Assembly: GCA_020152595.1 (NCBI GenBank)
Contig: JAIGNY010000690.1
Location: 293,501-357,500 of the forward strand
DNA length: 64,000 bases
Direction: 5' to 3'
Origin: Chiridota heheva
Taxonomy: Eukaryota; Echinodermata; Holothuroidea; Apodida; Chiridotidae
Within the stretch, counting starts at the first letter, position 1. Each line of letters opens with the position of its first letter. Below the pieces are notes generated by a model. It was given only the letters and a program-made list of their open reading frames with translations. It was not told where the DNA came from and did not search any database. Both the position numbers and the translations under genes were made by a program. Positions 1 to 51,025 of this stretch are shown one piece after another.

Positions 1-560
1 GCAATTTATACTGTGCAAAAAAATAGTTATGAAAACCTGTTCCACTATACTCATTCTTTCGGAGGTACTATTTAACAAGGGGACATTATAAATTGCGGTA
101 TCTGAAAGATTAAGAAAGGCTACAAGGTAAGAAGGGGGAACTGTCTCTGCACCGAACAAAGATTTAAAAGATTGCAATTTAACAGTTTAAAAGTGTGCAA
201 AAATAGTCATGAAAACTTGTTTCACTATCTGACTATAGGCATTTTTTCGGAGGTACCATTTGACAAGGGTTGACACTAAAAATCGCGGTATCTGAAATAT
301 TCAGAAACGCTACAAGGTGAGTTGGGGGGGGGGGAGGACACTACCCCTGCACAAAACAAAGATTAGATAGATTGCAATTTAAACTGTGCAACATAATAGT
401 CATGAAAACCTGTTTCACTATACTCACTCTTTTGGAGGTATGCTATTTAACAAGGGTTGACACTAAAATTCGCGGTATACGCTACAAGGTGTGTGTGTGG
501 GGAGGGGGGGTGGGTAGGAAGCACTGCCCCTGCACAAAACAATTATGCTCGTCAATACAA
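1..560. repeat. Three-copy tandem repeat, ~190-bp unit
   Basis: Copies begin at about 1, 174 and 374, each starting GCAATTTA and containing CATGAAAACCTGTT, a CGGAGGTA(C) block, TTGACACTAAAA and GCTACAAGGT. Divergence is moderate. Short ORFs here are by-products of the repeat. Confidence 0.85.
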
Positions 561-654
561 TTTCGCCTCCAAACAGTTTAAAGACCGCCATTTTAACACA
601 ATTCTTGGAAAAATTGACGTCATCAGCAATTGTTTTCATTCTATAACACCCTTT

Positions 655-745
655 TTTTGCACAGTATAAATTGCAATCGTTCTAATCTTTCCTTTGTGCA
701 AGGGGCAGAGCCCCCACCTTGTAGCGTTTCTGACTGTTCAAGTCA
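655..745 (-). repeat. Inverted partial copy of the 1-560 repeat
   Basis: Read on the minus strand this stretch goes TCAGAAACGCTACAAGGTGG ... GCACAAAGGAAAGATTAGAA ... GATTGCAATTTATACTGTGC, matching the end and start of the tandem unit. The inverted arrangement suggests a fold-back or TIR transposon. Confidence 0.75.
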
Positions 746-2546
746 GAAAAGATTTTGTTCTTTTGAAGCAGGATAAAATTTCATTTCAAGCAAGACCTGT
801 CCGTATATGGACAGACTGATGGAAGCTACATATGCTATGTCCTTTGGCAAGTTAATAATGATTAGCAACAAAAGATGATTCACACCAAATTAACAGTTTT
901 CATTAGGTTTTTTAAGTCTTAGAATTGTGTATTTATATGAAGTCTTCTATAACTATTTTGAGGCAATTAGGCCAAAGGACGTGCGCAAAAAGTGGCTTAG
1001 TTTGGAAGTTTTCTGCAATGTGAAAGGTGACATACTTGAGGTATGACTGGGATTTTAAAAGAAACCAAATGTCACAAACTGCATCTTCAAAGCTTATTTC
1101 TTTCTCAAGTTATCCATGTTTATAGTTGTAACACGCAGACATGTGGCTGTCATTTTGTGTTGAAATACTGCCAATTGTTTCATCATCAGGGGCTTGGGAA
1201 GGATCAGCTCTCAGAGAGTAAGGTTGGTGAAGGGGGGAGGGGGCAAATCACTTCCGGTGACAAATGGAAAAATTGCACTGGTAAATTAACTTTCCAAGAA
1301 AATTTGCTGATAATCGGGAAATCCCCTTCAGGGCCTTCAATATTCAACTTTCTTTGTTTTCCAAAAATTTCCTTCATTTTCTGGAATTTTTTTAATTTGG
1401 GAAATTTTGGCCAAATTTCAGGAAAATTAACCAGAATATTTTATCATGTTACCACAGGTTTCAATTTTGTGTTAATAACTTCCCAGTTTCATCTCCCAAC
1501 CGGAAAAAAGCAATAACACCGAGAAGGTAATATCCTCTCACCTCTGTTTATACGCATACAATAATGCATTCCTTGATTATCATTTTTGAAATTTTCTATT
1601 CAGCATAATTTGATATAGAGTTATGAAGGTAAATATCAGTAAATTCATCTACAAATAAAAATTCATAGACCCATGCAAAAGAAAAATATTTTTTTATGAG
1701 CTATATAATTTGAAATAGATTATAAAGGCACACATTATCAGGAACCGTAATGATGATGTCATTTTTAGAGGACGGTATAATCAAAATAGCTGCTCCCATA
1801 TAACTTATTTCTGACAATTTATATTTTAATTAATTAGAAAAGAATGATTTGGAAGATGTGAAATTTGGAGAAATGCCTAATAATTGTTGCTTCTGCCATA
1901 GCAAAGAAAGGAAAAGCCAGATTTTGTTTTGTCGCCTTTAAATTTAGCATAGAATGATTGAATATGCATCCCTGATAACAAATTCCGTTGTCCATAAAAA
2001 TGAAAGTTGCATACAATGTTGAAAAACAGAAAAACGAAGGTTGAATTTCCATGATTCTAACCGGTATATACCAGTTCCACAAAACAAACTATGAATGGAT
2101 AAGAATGAACACTTGGAGTTTTATGATGCGTTATAACATCTGTACAACAAACCAGGAATAAGCCATGTTGAAATACAAATGAAATTACTTTTAATAAATG
2201 TATTATTTTTTCATTTACGTTAATAGTTTCGATGAATTACATTTTTTACTTATCATATGTTGCTTAAGAAACTTAAAAAACAAGAAAAGGTTTATGATTG
2301 TTAACCTTAATCATCCGGTCTGTATCTTTATCGGTGGACAAAGAAATCATCTTATTACCTTACCATTTACATCGTTCAGATTCCAATTTCTCACAGCAGT
2401 TTGCTTGTATTTCAGAGTTTGGCTAACTTGGCATCCTTCTGCATGCCGAGTTCGTTTAATAACCTTTGTCTGCCTCTAATAAAAGGTCAACACAAATCAT
2501 TTGATTTTACCCTTCTCACCATCTCATCATTGCATGTTTCTCTGTC
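746..2546. other. Intergenic, no gene recognised (upstream segment 1)
   Basis: AT-rich DNA. At 1245-1535 it contains a member of the AAATTTTC-rich dispersed repeat listed separately. A 157-codon ORF inside that repeat has no family resemblance. Confidence 0.6.
1245..1535 (+). repeat. AAATTTTC-rich dispersed repeat, copy A
   Basis: Shares order and wording with 42215-42600: a GTGACAAATGGAAAAATTGC block, then CACTGGTAAATTAA, then 'GGGAAATCCCCTTCA', a degenerate GGAAATTTT stretch, and a CATCTCCCAAC...GAGAAGG end. Clearly the same family. Confidence 0.8.
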
Positions 2547-2583
2547 CAGGGAGTTGTTACTTTGACAAAGTAACAACTCCCTG
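2547..2583. repeat. Perfect 37-nt palindrome (18-bp arms, 1-nt centre)
   Basis: Arm CAGGGAGTTGTTACTTTG, centre A at 2565, then its exact reverse complement. No genes flank it closely. It could be the remnant of two abutting transposon ends. Confidence 0.95.
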
Positions 2584-4104
2584 CTCTGTCCTACTTGTGA
2601 CAGATAACACATCTCCTCTGGGAACATGACATATAACGCAGCTTATACTTCCCTCTCTTCAGCCACTCTTAATGTCTGATCAGGGCATATACTTTCTTTA
2701 ATACTCCTCTTTGTCTTGGATTGTTACGTTCATCATCATCTAGTTGGGTCTGGTCGTTCATCATCTAGTTGGGTCTTGTTTGTTCCCTCACCTGCGTGAT
2801 AAACCAGAAGGAATAATGCAATCAAAAAAAAGCGATGTGTTTAAGAAGAAAACATTTCTATGATACATTTTGAAATAAATATAATATTGTCAAATAATAT
2901 TAAATCAATATCTAAAGTTTTTTTGTATGTGACTCTTCCTTCAATTTACTGAGCAATAAATCAATAATTGATAAATAATAGAAAAGAAGACTAATACTAA
3001 GAGATCAAATAAAAAGATTTCTAAAAACGCGCACCAAACCGTTACTGACTTTGGGGTATTTTCTGCTAAGAAATCTTTTTGAGAAAGAAAACCAGCAAAC
3101 TGGCAAAGGGAAGAATGAAAACCCTTTATGATAAATTAAATTCATAAAATTCAAAAGAAAATGTATAGGACATCCTGATAAAACCACACAATCAAAGTTT
3201 AGTATCAGCGTTTTTATACACCTTTAATTGTTTATATTTTCTTGATTGGTCTAAAGTTCTTGGCCAAAGTAATCTGACTTTGAGGGGCTCAGATGCAGCA
3301 CAGACTGATAGAAGAATATGATTCATGAAAAGAGAATCAAATAATCATTTGTAATTCTAACGATTCTGTCAAAAATTACTACCGTGGCGAACAAAATATC
3401 ATTTTAGGGAATTGACGGAATTAAGGTCACTTGCTGTGCATGTAGTGTCCATCACGATTTCTACTTGGAGGGGTCACTTATCATAGTTAATGGAGATTTA
3501 ACAAAACATACCATACAACAAAACTTATATATAAGATTTATATTTCTTGAAATATGTTTGAGACCAACTGACCAATTTCTATCATATCAGCTCGTTGAAT
3601 TTTTTTATCAAAACACAAGTTCCATCCGCACATAAATTAGGATTTTTTAAACTAAAAACAGTAAAAATTAGGCAAGATGGTGACCATTTTGAGCAACTTA
3701 GGTAATAGAGTCAACTACATTACTTACATGACTCTACTTTTAATGTCATTGTAGAGCTATAGTAGGTGTTTAAGCAGCCCCCACCCCAATTTTTTTGGCG
3801 TGTTTAAGAGATGGGCATTTTTAAAAATCTTTTTGATTGAAATATCATTAATTTTGGGACCAAAACCTTTCCAGCCCTCCACCAAACATCGTTAATTTTG
3901 TTTGATTGAAAATTACCAAAAATCTTGGACCTAAATCTACAGCAAAGAAACAAAAACCTTCAGATAAAGGATGAATGTTTTAATAATATGAGGGTCATGC
4001 CTCCCTCACCCCCGTCAATAATTTTCAAAGGAAGGCAAATTTTAATAAGTTCTTTTATTCTGGAAATATAGACGGATAATATGCATCAATCGATTAATTA
4101 AATT

Positions 4105-4275
4105 TCTGTAAAATATTTCTCCTAATTGGAAAATTTTAAATTTTCGAGAATTTTCCTTGATTTTTAGGCAATTGCTTTCAAATTTCGGAAAATCCTCTTG
4201 AATATTTGAGAAATCTCCTTGAATTTTCGGAAAATCTCCTTGAATTATAAGAATTTTTTTTTCCCTTTCGGGGAG
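4105..4275 (-). repeat. AAATTTTC-rich degenerate repeat
   Basis: Runs of TTTTCGGAAAATCTCCTTGA repeated with small changes. Composition and motif match the dispersed family at 1245, 42215 and 59010, in the opposite orientation to the first two. Confidence 0.55.
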
Positions 4276-4704
4276 GGTGAGGGATTGCTCCGACCTCCTA
4301 CTCCTTAATCTCAATTAACATGTGTCGGGGGCTTAAGCCCTCTCAAAAATGGAAAGTAAGACACGCCCCTGAGTATAAGACATTTATTAAGAACTTTGAA
4401 GTCATGAAATTTCCTCCAGCAATTGCAAAATTAGAGCAGAAATATTGTAAGATAGTTATATCAACTTTGATTTATTTCCGTTTGTTACAAATGTTCTTTG
4501 CCATTTTTCAATGATTCACTCATTGACTCAAAGAATGTATATTTCGCTTTGTACATTTTTTATGTGTTTCATTGTTGCTGCTCAGGTTTAAGCTTTAAGT
4601 GATTGTTATCTTGTTTAATGAGTCACAGAGGCTTCCATTGTGAATCACTGAGTAGCAAGGACTTACATTAAGAATGAGCCACAACGTTCAAGTTAAGAAT
4701 ATTT

Positions 4705-4945
4705 TAGTGCGTAAAATGATTGAAAGTTTGGCAAATTTCCCAAAATTTGAAGATATTTTCCCCAAAATTCAGGAAATTTACTGAAAATTGAAGAAAACTT
4801 TTTGAAAATGATTGAAATTTTCTAAAAATTGAAGAAAACCTATCAAAAACAAAGATAATTGCCCGAAAATGAAAAAATTGCACGAAAATTGAAGCAAATT
4901 TCACGAAAATTTAGGAAATTTTACAAAAATTTAAAAATGGTAGTA
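4705..4945 (-). repeat. AAATTTTC-rich degenerate repeat
   Basis: Repeated 'AAAATTGAAGAAAA' and 'CGAAAAT' words, ending in a (G)GGGGTCCTTGTCCCCTGGCC segment and a CCCCCGCTTTCTACCC tail like those seen near 9990 and 41150. Confidence 0.55.
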
Positions 4946-5363
4946 GGCCCTAATACAATTTATGGGGTGGGGTCCTTGTCCCCTGGCCCCCGCTTTCTAC
5001 CCAATTGCCCTATATTACTTTGTAAAAAAAAAACAATTTGCACAAATTTTTTGGATGTTCGTGGGCAAATTTCAGAAAATTTATAATAAATTGAAAAAGG
5101 TAATCCTGGGGTTTCTGAGGGTGGCAAATTAAACAGTTAAAGTCGGAGGGGAGTTTTTGAGGTTCATTTCCTCAATGGGCAAATGACAATTAAAACACGG
5201 GGACGAAAGGGTTGTCAAGAATATATCAGCCTCCCGGAAAATTGAGAACAGGAATATCCTGGGGTTTCTGAGGGTGGAAAATCCTGGGAGTGGGATCAGA
5301 AGGTGGGAATTTCTGAGGGCGGAGGGGAAGTTTTGAAGGTGGGATAAGGTATCTAGAAAATCA

Positions 5364-5675
5364 TTGATGAGGATGAGGGTGAGGGTAAGGGTGATGATGA
5401 TGATGACGATGATGATGATGATGATGATGGTGATGGTGATGGTGATGATGGTTGATGATGATGATGATAATGATATGATGATGGTGATGGTGATGGTGAT
5501 GATGGTTGATGGTGATGATGATAATGATATGGTGATGGTGATGGTGATGGTGATGGTGATGATGGTTGATGGTGATGATGATAATGATATAGTGATGGTG
5601 ATGATGATGGTGGTGGTGGTGATGGTGATGGTGATGGTGATGATAATGATGGTGGTGGTGGTGGTGATGGTAACG
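5364..5675. repeat. GAT/GGT trinucleotide microsatellite
   Basis: About 310 bases of GATGGT, GATGAT and TGGTGG units, with a larger ~64-bp period visible (GATGATGGTTGATG recurs). The poly-His and Met/Val ORFs on the two strands are artefacts of this array. Confidence 0.95.
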
Positions 5676-6745
5676 ACGACTGAATTTATTTATGGGATGA
5701 TACCTTTCCTTTAATGGCGAAGAACAGATCCTACTCTGATGGAACAATTATGTTAGGTCAACCATCAATTGACAAATAATTATCAAAACATTGGTCCAAC
5801 TGTTGGCTGCTTGTTGGAAACAGGTTGGACCAATCATTGGGCCAAACATTTGGCTTGCATACATTGGCGCAACGTTGATACAACTAAACGTGGTTGCCAA
5901 CACGACGAATTGCCAATGGTTGTAAACGTTGCACTAACGGTGTTTGCTAACTAGATGTTCAGATGTTAGGGGTGTCACACCTCAAATTCTCTGGTAAACC
6001 TTAAAGCTTGCAAGTTTTTCTTTAACATCCCAAGTGTAAATTTACTCGCCCTTTCAAAAAAATACATTTTTTTTTTCGTAAGTTCCGTTAAAACATTCGG
6101 TGAGGATGATTATTTTTAGTGATGATATTTTGTATATTATTTTTTCAAAATTTTCCTACCACTAAAATTGGCCATTTAATTATACAGGCATCATTGTTTC
6201 ATAGTTCTTTATAAGGGGCATACCATAGCTATCTGACTGTCTGAGGGGATATTCCCTACGCAATTTGGAAGCCCATTGGCAAATTTTGGTACTAATCCTT
6301 TACTTTTGTGTTGCAAGATAGATTTATGTAGTATGAACCAGATGGTATCATAATGTTGTATTGGCCAGTTTGAAAATAGTTTTAAGTGCATTAAACGGAT
6401 GTAGAAATTGTCATAACCTTTTCCCCAGTATTAAGATAATGTTTCTTACATACATAGCTTGTTTGCCGAAGGTACGATAGATGGACAGGGAAAAATAGCA
6501 CATATGCGAATTTTGTTGTTGTGAAATAGTGCCACGGAAACGCCGTCACGGACGCTACAGGCCTGGACTCGATATGTTCAAGAATAATCATATTCTTCTT
6601 CGCCACAACCTCTATCATTAGTCGTACGTGACTTGCGCTTTGGAGTTTGGTGGGTCGGTTACGTCATGATGGATTTGGTCACGCCTTTTTCGTGTGGAAT
6701 CCTGTCTAAAAAACGTTAGCCATACGACGCTTATTTCATTGGCGC
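5676..6745. other. Intergenic, no gene recognised (upstream segment 3)
   Basis: Low-similarity internal reiteration of TTGG/CCAA words at 5780-5950 (ATTGGTCCAACTGTTGGCTG and relatives). No supported gene. Confidence 0.5.
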
Positions 6746-7516
6746 CAGTGGCGTATCCAGAGGGGGCGATTGCCCCTCCCACAATATTTTAATCCGTCGG
6801 TTCAGATTTTAATCCGTTGGTTCAGATTGGTGCCGTCGGTTCAACAAATTTTGACATTCAAGATGCTTGTTATGGTTTTAGATTCCAAAAAGCACTTTCT
6901 CAGCAAAAAGGTTTTTCAGCAGTAATATATTTACCATTTGTGGGATTTTGTATTTAGATACATGAACCAAGACACACATAGGGAGAGAGGGGAGAGTGGG
7001 GAAGGGAAGGGAGAAGGGGAGGGTGTGTCGGAGTGCACGTGATACAGAACAGACTCATTTAAGAGTTTGACAACATTTACACAAGTTTTTAGTAAATTAT
7101 TGAAAACCTTTCTTTATGCATCCCATGTTTTTCAAAGAGTGACGATAAACCATGATCATGTACAAGCGTAAACAATAAAACATTATATTTCCACATTATG
7201 CGTTTTATGATTTTGTGTTTGTAAATGGTGTATTAGAGCTTTCTTTGACATGAATTTTGACTTGTATAATACACCTTTTACTATGCGCTGTAACATACGT
7301 ATTTTTCCATGAAATGTCAATTTTTCGAGAGCTTCAGGGGCTTCGCCCCTCCACCCCACCAGGGGCCTTTAACCGGACCCTTGGACCACACGCCGAAAAG
7401 TCAAGTGCTTTGCGCTCAAAGTGACATGTTTGGTGTCACTCAACTACACCACTAAATATCGTGTCGATTCAATTCAACGCCCCCCTTCTAATTTAAAAAT
7501 CATGGTTACGCCACTG
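6746..7516. mobile_element. hAT-like non-autonomous DNA transposon
   Basis: Starts CAGTGGCGTATCCAGAG and ends CATGGTTACGCCACTG, giving a CAGTGGCGTA inverted terminus typical of hAT-type elements. Flanking 8-mers ATTGGCGC and TCTGGCAC agree at 5 of 8 positions, so the target duplication is decayed if real. The interior has GCCCCTCC/AGGGGC stretches and no transposase. Confidence 0.7.
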
Positions 7517-8592
7517 TCTGGCACCATTCTCAATGGCTTGGTGATTCTTTGGTTGTCTCTAGGGCGTCTTCAGAGACCAATTTATGGACACTTTTTTCCA
7601 TAGCTGCTGTTTTAGGTTGTCTGGATGGAATTTGGCAAACACAAATTGGTGATGATTTGATTTTCAACAAACTTAAAAAGAATCTATTTACGTTGCCCAA
7701 AGATGTCATGTATAATATTAATGTCGGTGAGCAGAACAGCTTTCGGATCCAAATAAGGACAACTTCTCTGTACTGGCTGATCAAAGTTTAAACATTTGCT
7801 AACATACAAAAAGTGTGATATCAGATATATAGTAGCATAGCATAGCAAGGTTTAACGTTCCGAAAGCATCCAGTGCTGGACATTATATCAAATGGCCACG
7901 ACCCTTGATAACCAGTCGTGAACTCACTGGTTGCAAACCAGCGGGATATACGAGCACGGGACGTGCGGGTGAGAGGATAAAGCACTAACCACTACACCAC
8001 GGAAGTCTATGTAAAGTTCAATAAATGAAAATGATGGTGTCTTTACTCAGGTGTTGATATTGGTATGGTAATTAGGTAATGGATAGGGCGACCCCGATTA
8101 CAGTAAAAGAAGAACGTCAAACGGTCCACACCTGGTTGCAGCGGACACACATGGAGGATTTGACTTATGTCGGAGTCTGATATTATGCATAAAAAGGTTG
8201 CATTGACAAGTTTTCTATTATTTTCCTCAATATTCAAAACGGTTTTCATGGTGATTTGCTGCAATTTGGTTTATTGTCAGTAGATTTAAAAAAAGTGGTC
8301 ATTTTATATTTAAAAGAGGATAATCAAGATATTTAAAGCTTTATGTAGCCTTAGTAAGTTTCCACACTTTCTCTTTCTGTCTTCCCCAGCACTTTGTTCG
8401 TCACTTTTTAAGAGAAATGAGATGTCTGCAATATCCAATTACCGTGTCTTCCAATCAGTGGGATTTGCCGTTTCATTTGCGTACAGTTACTTTATATGCG
8501 TATGGATTAAAATCCTGCTTATGGGATACTGCATCTGTGGTTATAACAACACACGATTGCATAGTATAAAGACATATGATAACAGTGTCTAC
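7517..8592. other. Intergenic, only a SINE recognised
   Basis: Apart from the SINE at 7842-8010 nothing coding or structural is supported. Two overlapping 80-codon ORFs near 7530-7790 have no recognisable domain. Confidence 0.5.
7842..8010 (-). mobile_element. tRNA-derived SINE
   Basis: Minus strand begins with a tRNA-like head GTGGTGTAGTGGTTAGTGCT (box A) followed by CGGGATATAC... and GGTTTGCAACC (box B region), then a body ending ...AAACCTTGCTATGCTATGCT. The body is shared with 10258-10375 and partly with 24005-24128. It is not a functional tRNA: the cloverleaf is incomplete. Confidence 0.75.
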
Positions 8593-9182
8593 TTAAAGGA
8601 ATATTCCTATGGAATTTTAGTGTTATATATCTGATAAAAAACATTTAAGAAACAGATTGGTAAAAAAAAAATGATATCTTGTTCCTAGAAAAAGTTATTG
8701 AATTTCAATGATTTTTCTTGCCTGCATAAAAATGATGTTTGTATTGAGTCTAAGTCATCATTATGATGTCATCACAGCACTTCCTGTACTAATCTTTATG
8801 TATTTCTTTGAAAATTGATCTCGAATTTTTCATAATTCAAATATAAGTTACAAAAACAGATTGGAAAACATTATTGTACATTTTATTCTACATTATTCTT
8901 AATCATTTTTAAAGAAAAAAATGTTCCCAATCATTCAGAAAATACGAAATTAATTGTCAAAGAAATACATAAAGAATAGAACAGAAATGCTGTGATGACA
9001 TCATATGATGACTTACAGACTCAACCAACAATCTCTTTTACGCAGACAAGATTAAAAGAATAAAATTCAGTAACTTCTTGTAGTAATAAGATACTAACTT
9101 AATGTTTCCACCATTCTGTTTCTTTCATTGTCCGCTATCAAATATATTAAAACAAAATTCAATGGGAACATTTCTTTAATAC
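8593..9182. mobile_element. Fold-back (long inverted repeat) MITE, copy 1
   Basis: Arms of about 220 bases (8593-8815 and 8955-9182) are imperfect reverse complements. Paired words include CTTTATGTATTTCTTTG, TGATGTCATCACAGCA, AGAAACAGA and ATATCTGATA. The centre is about 140 bases of AT-rich DNA. A relative lies at 51026-51454. Confidence 0.85.
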
Positions 9183-9654
9183 CTTCGGAGAATCAGTGAC
9201 GTATGTAATAGGGTCTTATGAAAATACAACGCAATGTTGTACTTTGGGCTTTCCTAAAATCTAAATTTGAATCGGGGTCTGACGGTGAATGAAATGATAT
9301 ATTTTATTGTCCTCTACAGCGAGGTGGCCAGGATATAAAAAAAGATTAAAAAAAAGGTAAATAGGTAACAAAATGAAAGGGGGCAAATTTATATTAATTT
9401 TAGTAGACAATCACGGCAGATGGATTTCAAGAGAGGGGCTAACATGATCATTTTTCTAAGTAGAGGTAAATACGCCCCCCTCCCTCCCCTCCCCCTCGTA
9501 ACCACGTCACTCGTAACCACGTCACTGGTTCTCTATTATGTGAAATACGCGTGTGTAACAGAGGGAATATTGTTGTAACTATTCCAATGATGGAACAATT
9601 TCGGGGACTCATCATTACCATTAATTGGTTATTGGTGGGCTATAGCAAACTATG
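9183..9654. other. Intergenic, nothing recognised
   Basis: Includes a C-rich tract and a direct duplicate of CTCGTAACCACGTCACT near 9496-9530. No gene. Confidence 0.5.
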
Positions 9655-9850
9655 GGTGCAATGTGAAGGGTCCTTCATGAGGAATGTAATGTGAAGAGTT
9701 CTTCATGAGGGGTGCAATGTAAACAGTCATCCCTGATGGGTGCAATGTGGCCCCCTTTCAGGATACAGTTGGGTGGTAAATGTGAAGGATTCTCTCTGAG
9801 GAATGTAATGTGAAGAGCACTCTTTGAGAAGTGCAATGTGAAAGGTTCTC
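9655..9850. repeat. Minisatellite, ~40-45-bp unit
   Basis: About five units with GGGTGCAATGTGAAGGGT and TCTTCATGAGG(A/G)(A/T)TG. Units differ by substitutions and a short insertion. Confidence 0.75.
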
Positions 9851-9854
9851 CCTG

Positions 9855-10038
9855 CCGAAATCATGTTTTTAGGAACGGGCCAGAGGGGAGGGGGGGGGGG
9901 TGGTGATTGGATTCGGAAATTGTTATGGTTTTTTCCCCTGCAAAAAAAGTTTAGCTACGCCACATTTTGCCCGGCCCCTTGCCCCCGCTTCCTACCTCTC
10001 TTGGTACAATTACCGCAAGCTGAATACGCCACTGGGTG
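9855..10038. mobile_element. hAT-like element fragment
   Basis: Ends GAATACGCCACTG, the same terminus as the elements ending at 7516 and 38898, and carries a G-run and GCCCCCGCTTCCTACC. The left end is uncertain; no matching target duplication was found. Confidence 0.45.
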
Positions 10039-10257
10039 GAGAGAGAGTTCTTACTGTTAGTTCCACAATAACTGATGCAGAATAACTTGTACACAATATT
10101 AGGCCTACCGACTGTTTTGGTATTTAGATATCAAGATGGGTAATGAGGAATTCAAAGTGTTAAATATGGTTCATTTGAAAGCCATAAAATTGGTTATTTT
10201 GTTCCTTTATTCAAACAAGTAGGGATTATCCCTTGATTCCCTAATTCATGATCTTGA

Positions 10258-10375
10258 GCATAGCATAGCATAACAAGGTTTAACGTCCCGAAAGCATCCA
10301 GTGCTGGACATTATATCAAGATGGCCACGGACTTTGATAACCAGTTGTGAACTCACTGGTTGGAGACCCACCGGG
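10258..10375 (-). mobile_element. SINE body fragment
   Basis: Near-identical to 7845-7950: GCATAGCATA(G/A)CAAGG, TTTAACGTCCCGAAAGCATC, CAGTGCTGGACATTATATCA, GATAACCAGT, GAACTCACTGGTTG. The tRNA-like head is absent or replaced by a G-rich low-complexity stretch at 10380-10470. Confidence 0.75.
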
Positions 10376-11234
10376 ATGGGCGGGATTTGCCTGCCAAAAG
10401 GTTTGGCAGGCGCGGGGGGAAAGTCAAAAGTGTGTGGGGTTGGGCGGGGGGGGGGGGGGAATCACGATAAGACTGTGTGCATGTGTGGGTCGGGGAGGAT
10501 CTCCCCTTGCTCACCAAATCCGATGTTATTTTAGATATCACATACTTACTTCATCATCTCAATTGTTCTTTGACTGTGTTGTCTGATGTTAATTCTTCAA
10601 AGATAATTTTGTATTTTTTCATCGTGTTTATTTTCTGCTATTTCATTTTAAATCTGTATTGGTAAATTGTTAGATTTCATGTGTGGATATGTCCTTCTAT
10701 AGCAATGGCCTCCTCGCAAACGCTTTGAAAATAAATGAAAGCCTATTGCAATAATTTATCCTGAAGATAATTGTATTGATACGGAACTGATTTAGCCTAC
10801 AGCTCGGAGTTTCAATCACATCTTGTGTTAATGAAGGAAACAAGGTATATTGATACTGTCCAGATTAGGCTACTGTGCAATTATGTGTAAGTTAAGTGGT
10901 CTTTCCCAAGATAGCATTACACTTATATTATTATTCTATCCTTTATTTCAGCCATATTACAGCTTTGCAAACTCCACCAACTTACAGCATCTTATATAAG
11001 ATTACTACCCGCATGCCGAACGGGCTATCTTCTTTTATTATGTTTCCATGTTAAAAAAAAGAAGCACAGATTAGCGTCTAAATAACGTGGAGATAGAAAC
11101 TAATAAGTTGGTTTCGAAATCTACGCGAAGTACAGTGTATGTCTGTATGTGTAAAGACTCAGTAAAATTCTGATGATAATGAAGGTTACATTGATTCTTG
11201 AAAACACGAGAAAATATCAAAAATCGTTAGAAAA
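10376..11234. other. Upstream flank and 5' leader of amt
   Basis: A G-rich tract at 10440-10460, then ordinary AT-rich DNA up to the start codon. A TATA-like sequence at 10993 is the only regulatory candidate. No upstream exon could be recognised, although a non-coding one cannot be excluded. Confidence 0.5.
10993..11000 (+). promoter_or_regulatory. amt: TATA-like box upstream of amt
   Basis: TATATAAG lies about 235 bases before the start codon, within AT-rich DNA. A transcript start near 11025 would give a 5' leader of roughly 210 nt. Chance occurrence is quite possible in this base composition; no initiator or CpG-rich segment supports it. Confidence 0.2.
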
Positions 11235-50296
<39,062 letters not shown>

Positions 50297-51025
50297 AATC
50301 GTACAGACGTCGTGTATAATCTCTCAGAAACTGTTTAAATAGGAGCAGAGTGATAGACTTGTTGAGGGGCACATTAATGCGCGTGCAAAGAGCTGCGTCT
50401 TTTCGGCATGGCGTCCAGCGGTCCCTTTATAAACAGCACAATTGCTTACTATGCTATTATTCTGTGTTCTGTATTAATTTATGAGGTTAATTAAGATTAT
50501 TAACTTAAAAAATTAAAAAATTGTTTTTATTTTTTCTCATGAGGAGGGGGCAGGGCGGGCCCACGAAGGGGCGGGTGGCCGCCCTGTAAAGTAGCAAAGC
50601 TAGGGGTCTGATATGCATGTCCCCCATCCCGGATCTGTAGATAAAATAAGTGAGCCCAAAACAACAAAGTAAAGTGGCACTTCATTATTAGAAAGGGGCA
50701 CTTTTTAAATGAAAACACATTCCTCCCGTACACGGGACTGATAAAAGTCACCAGTTTCTTACTATTGGGACAGTAATTAAGAGGCATAAGGGGGCACTTT
50801 TGTCATTTTTTGTTCATTTCTTGAGATGGGGTATAACCATACACATTACAAGCACATGCTTTGCCCATATGCTCACACACCTTACACTCTAACTGAGACA
50901 AAAATAAATTATCATTTTATAGAAATACATAGAGAATTATTTTGGATCTACAACTATGACATCACACTTTACACTGCAAGGTCACTTTTCAACGCACTGG
51001 TGAAGTCTTAAAAATGCTGTAACTC
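50297..51025. other. amt 3' flank, no gene recognised
   Basis: Likely contains the 3' UTR. A G/C-rich stretch at 50545-50590 (GGCGGGCCCACGAAGGGGCG) looks like a transposon terminus. Nothing else supported. Confidence 0.5.
50428..50433 (+). promoter_or_regulatory. amt: Possible variant poly(A) signal
   Basis: TATAAA, a known variant of AATAAA, lies about 130 bases after the stop. No canonical AATAAA occurs until about 50903. The true 3' end cannot be read from the sequence alone. Confidence 0.2.

Larger units (their letters stand above)
2584..5360. other. Intergenic, no gene recognised (upstream segment 2)
   Basis: Contains a short direct duplication at about 2727-2780 (CATCATCTAGTTGGGTCT), degenerate AAATTTTC-type repeats at 4105-4275 and 4705-4945, and GGGTTTCTGAGGGTGG duplicates near 5107 and 5255. 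Nothing coding is supported. Confidence 0.55.

Noticed and set aside
1043-1516. 157-codon ORF
   Set aside because: Lies within an AAATTTTC-rich dispersed repeat that is also present at 42215-42600 with a different frame structure.
5361-5747. Poly-histidine ORF on the minus strand
   Set aside because: Translation of the GAT/GGT microsatellite; the plus strand gives an equal-length Met/Val ORF.
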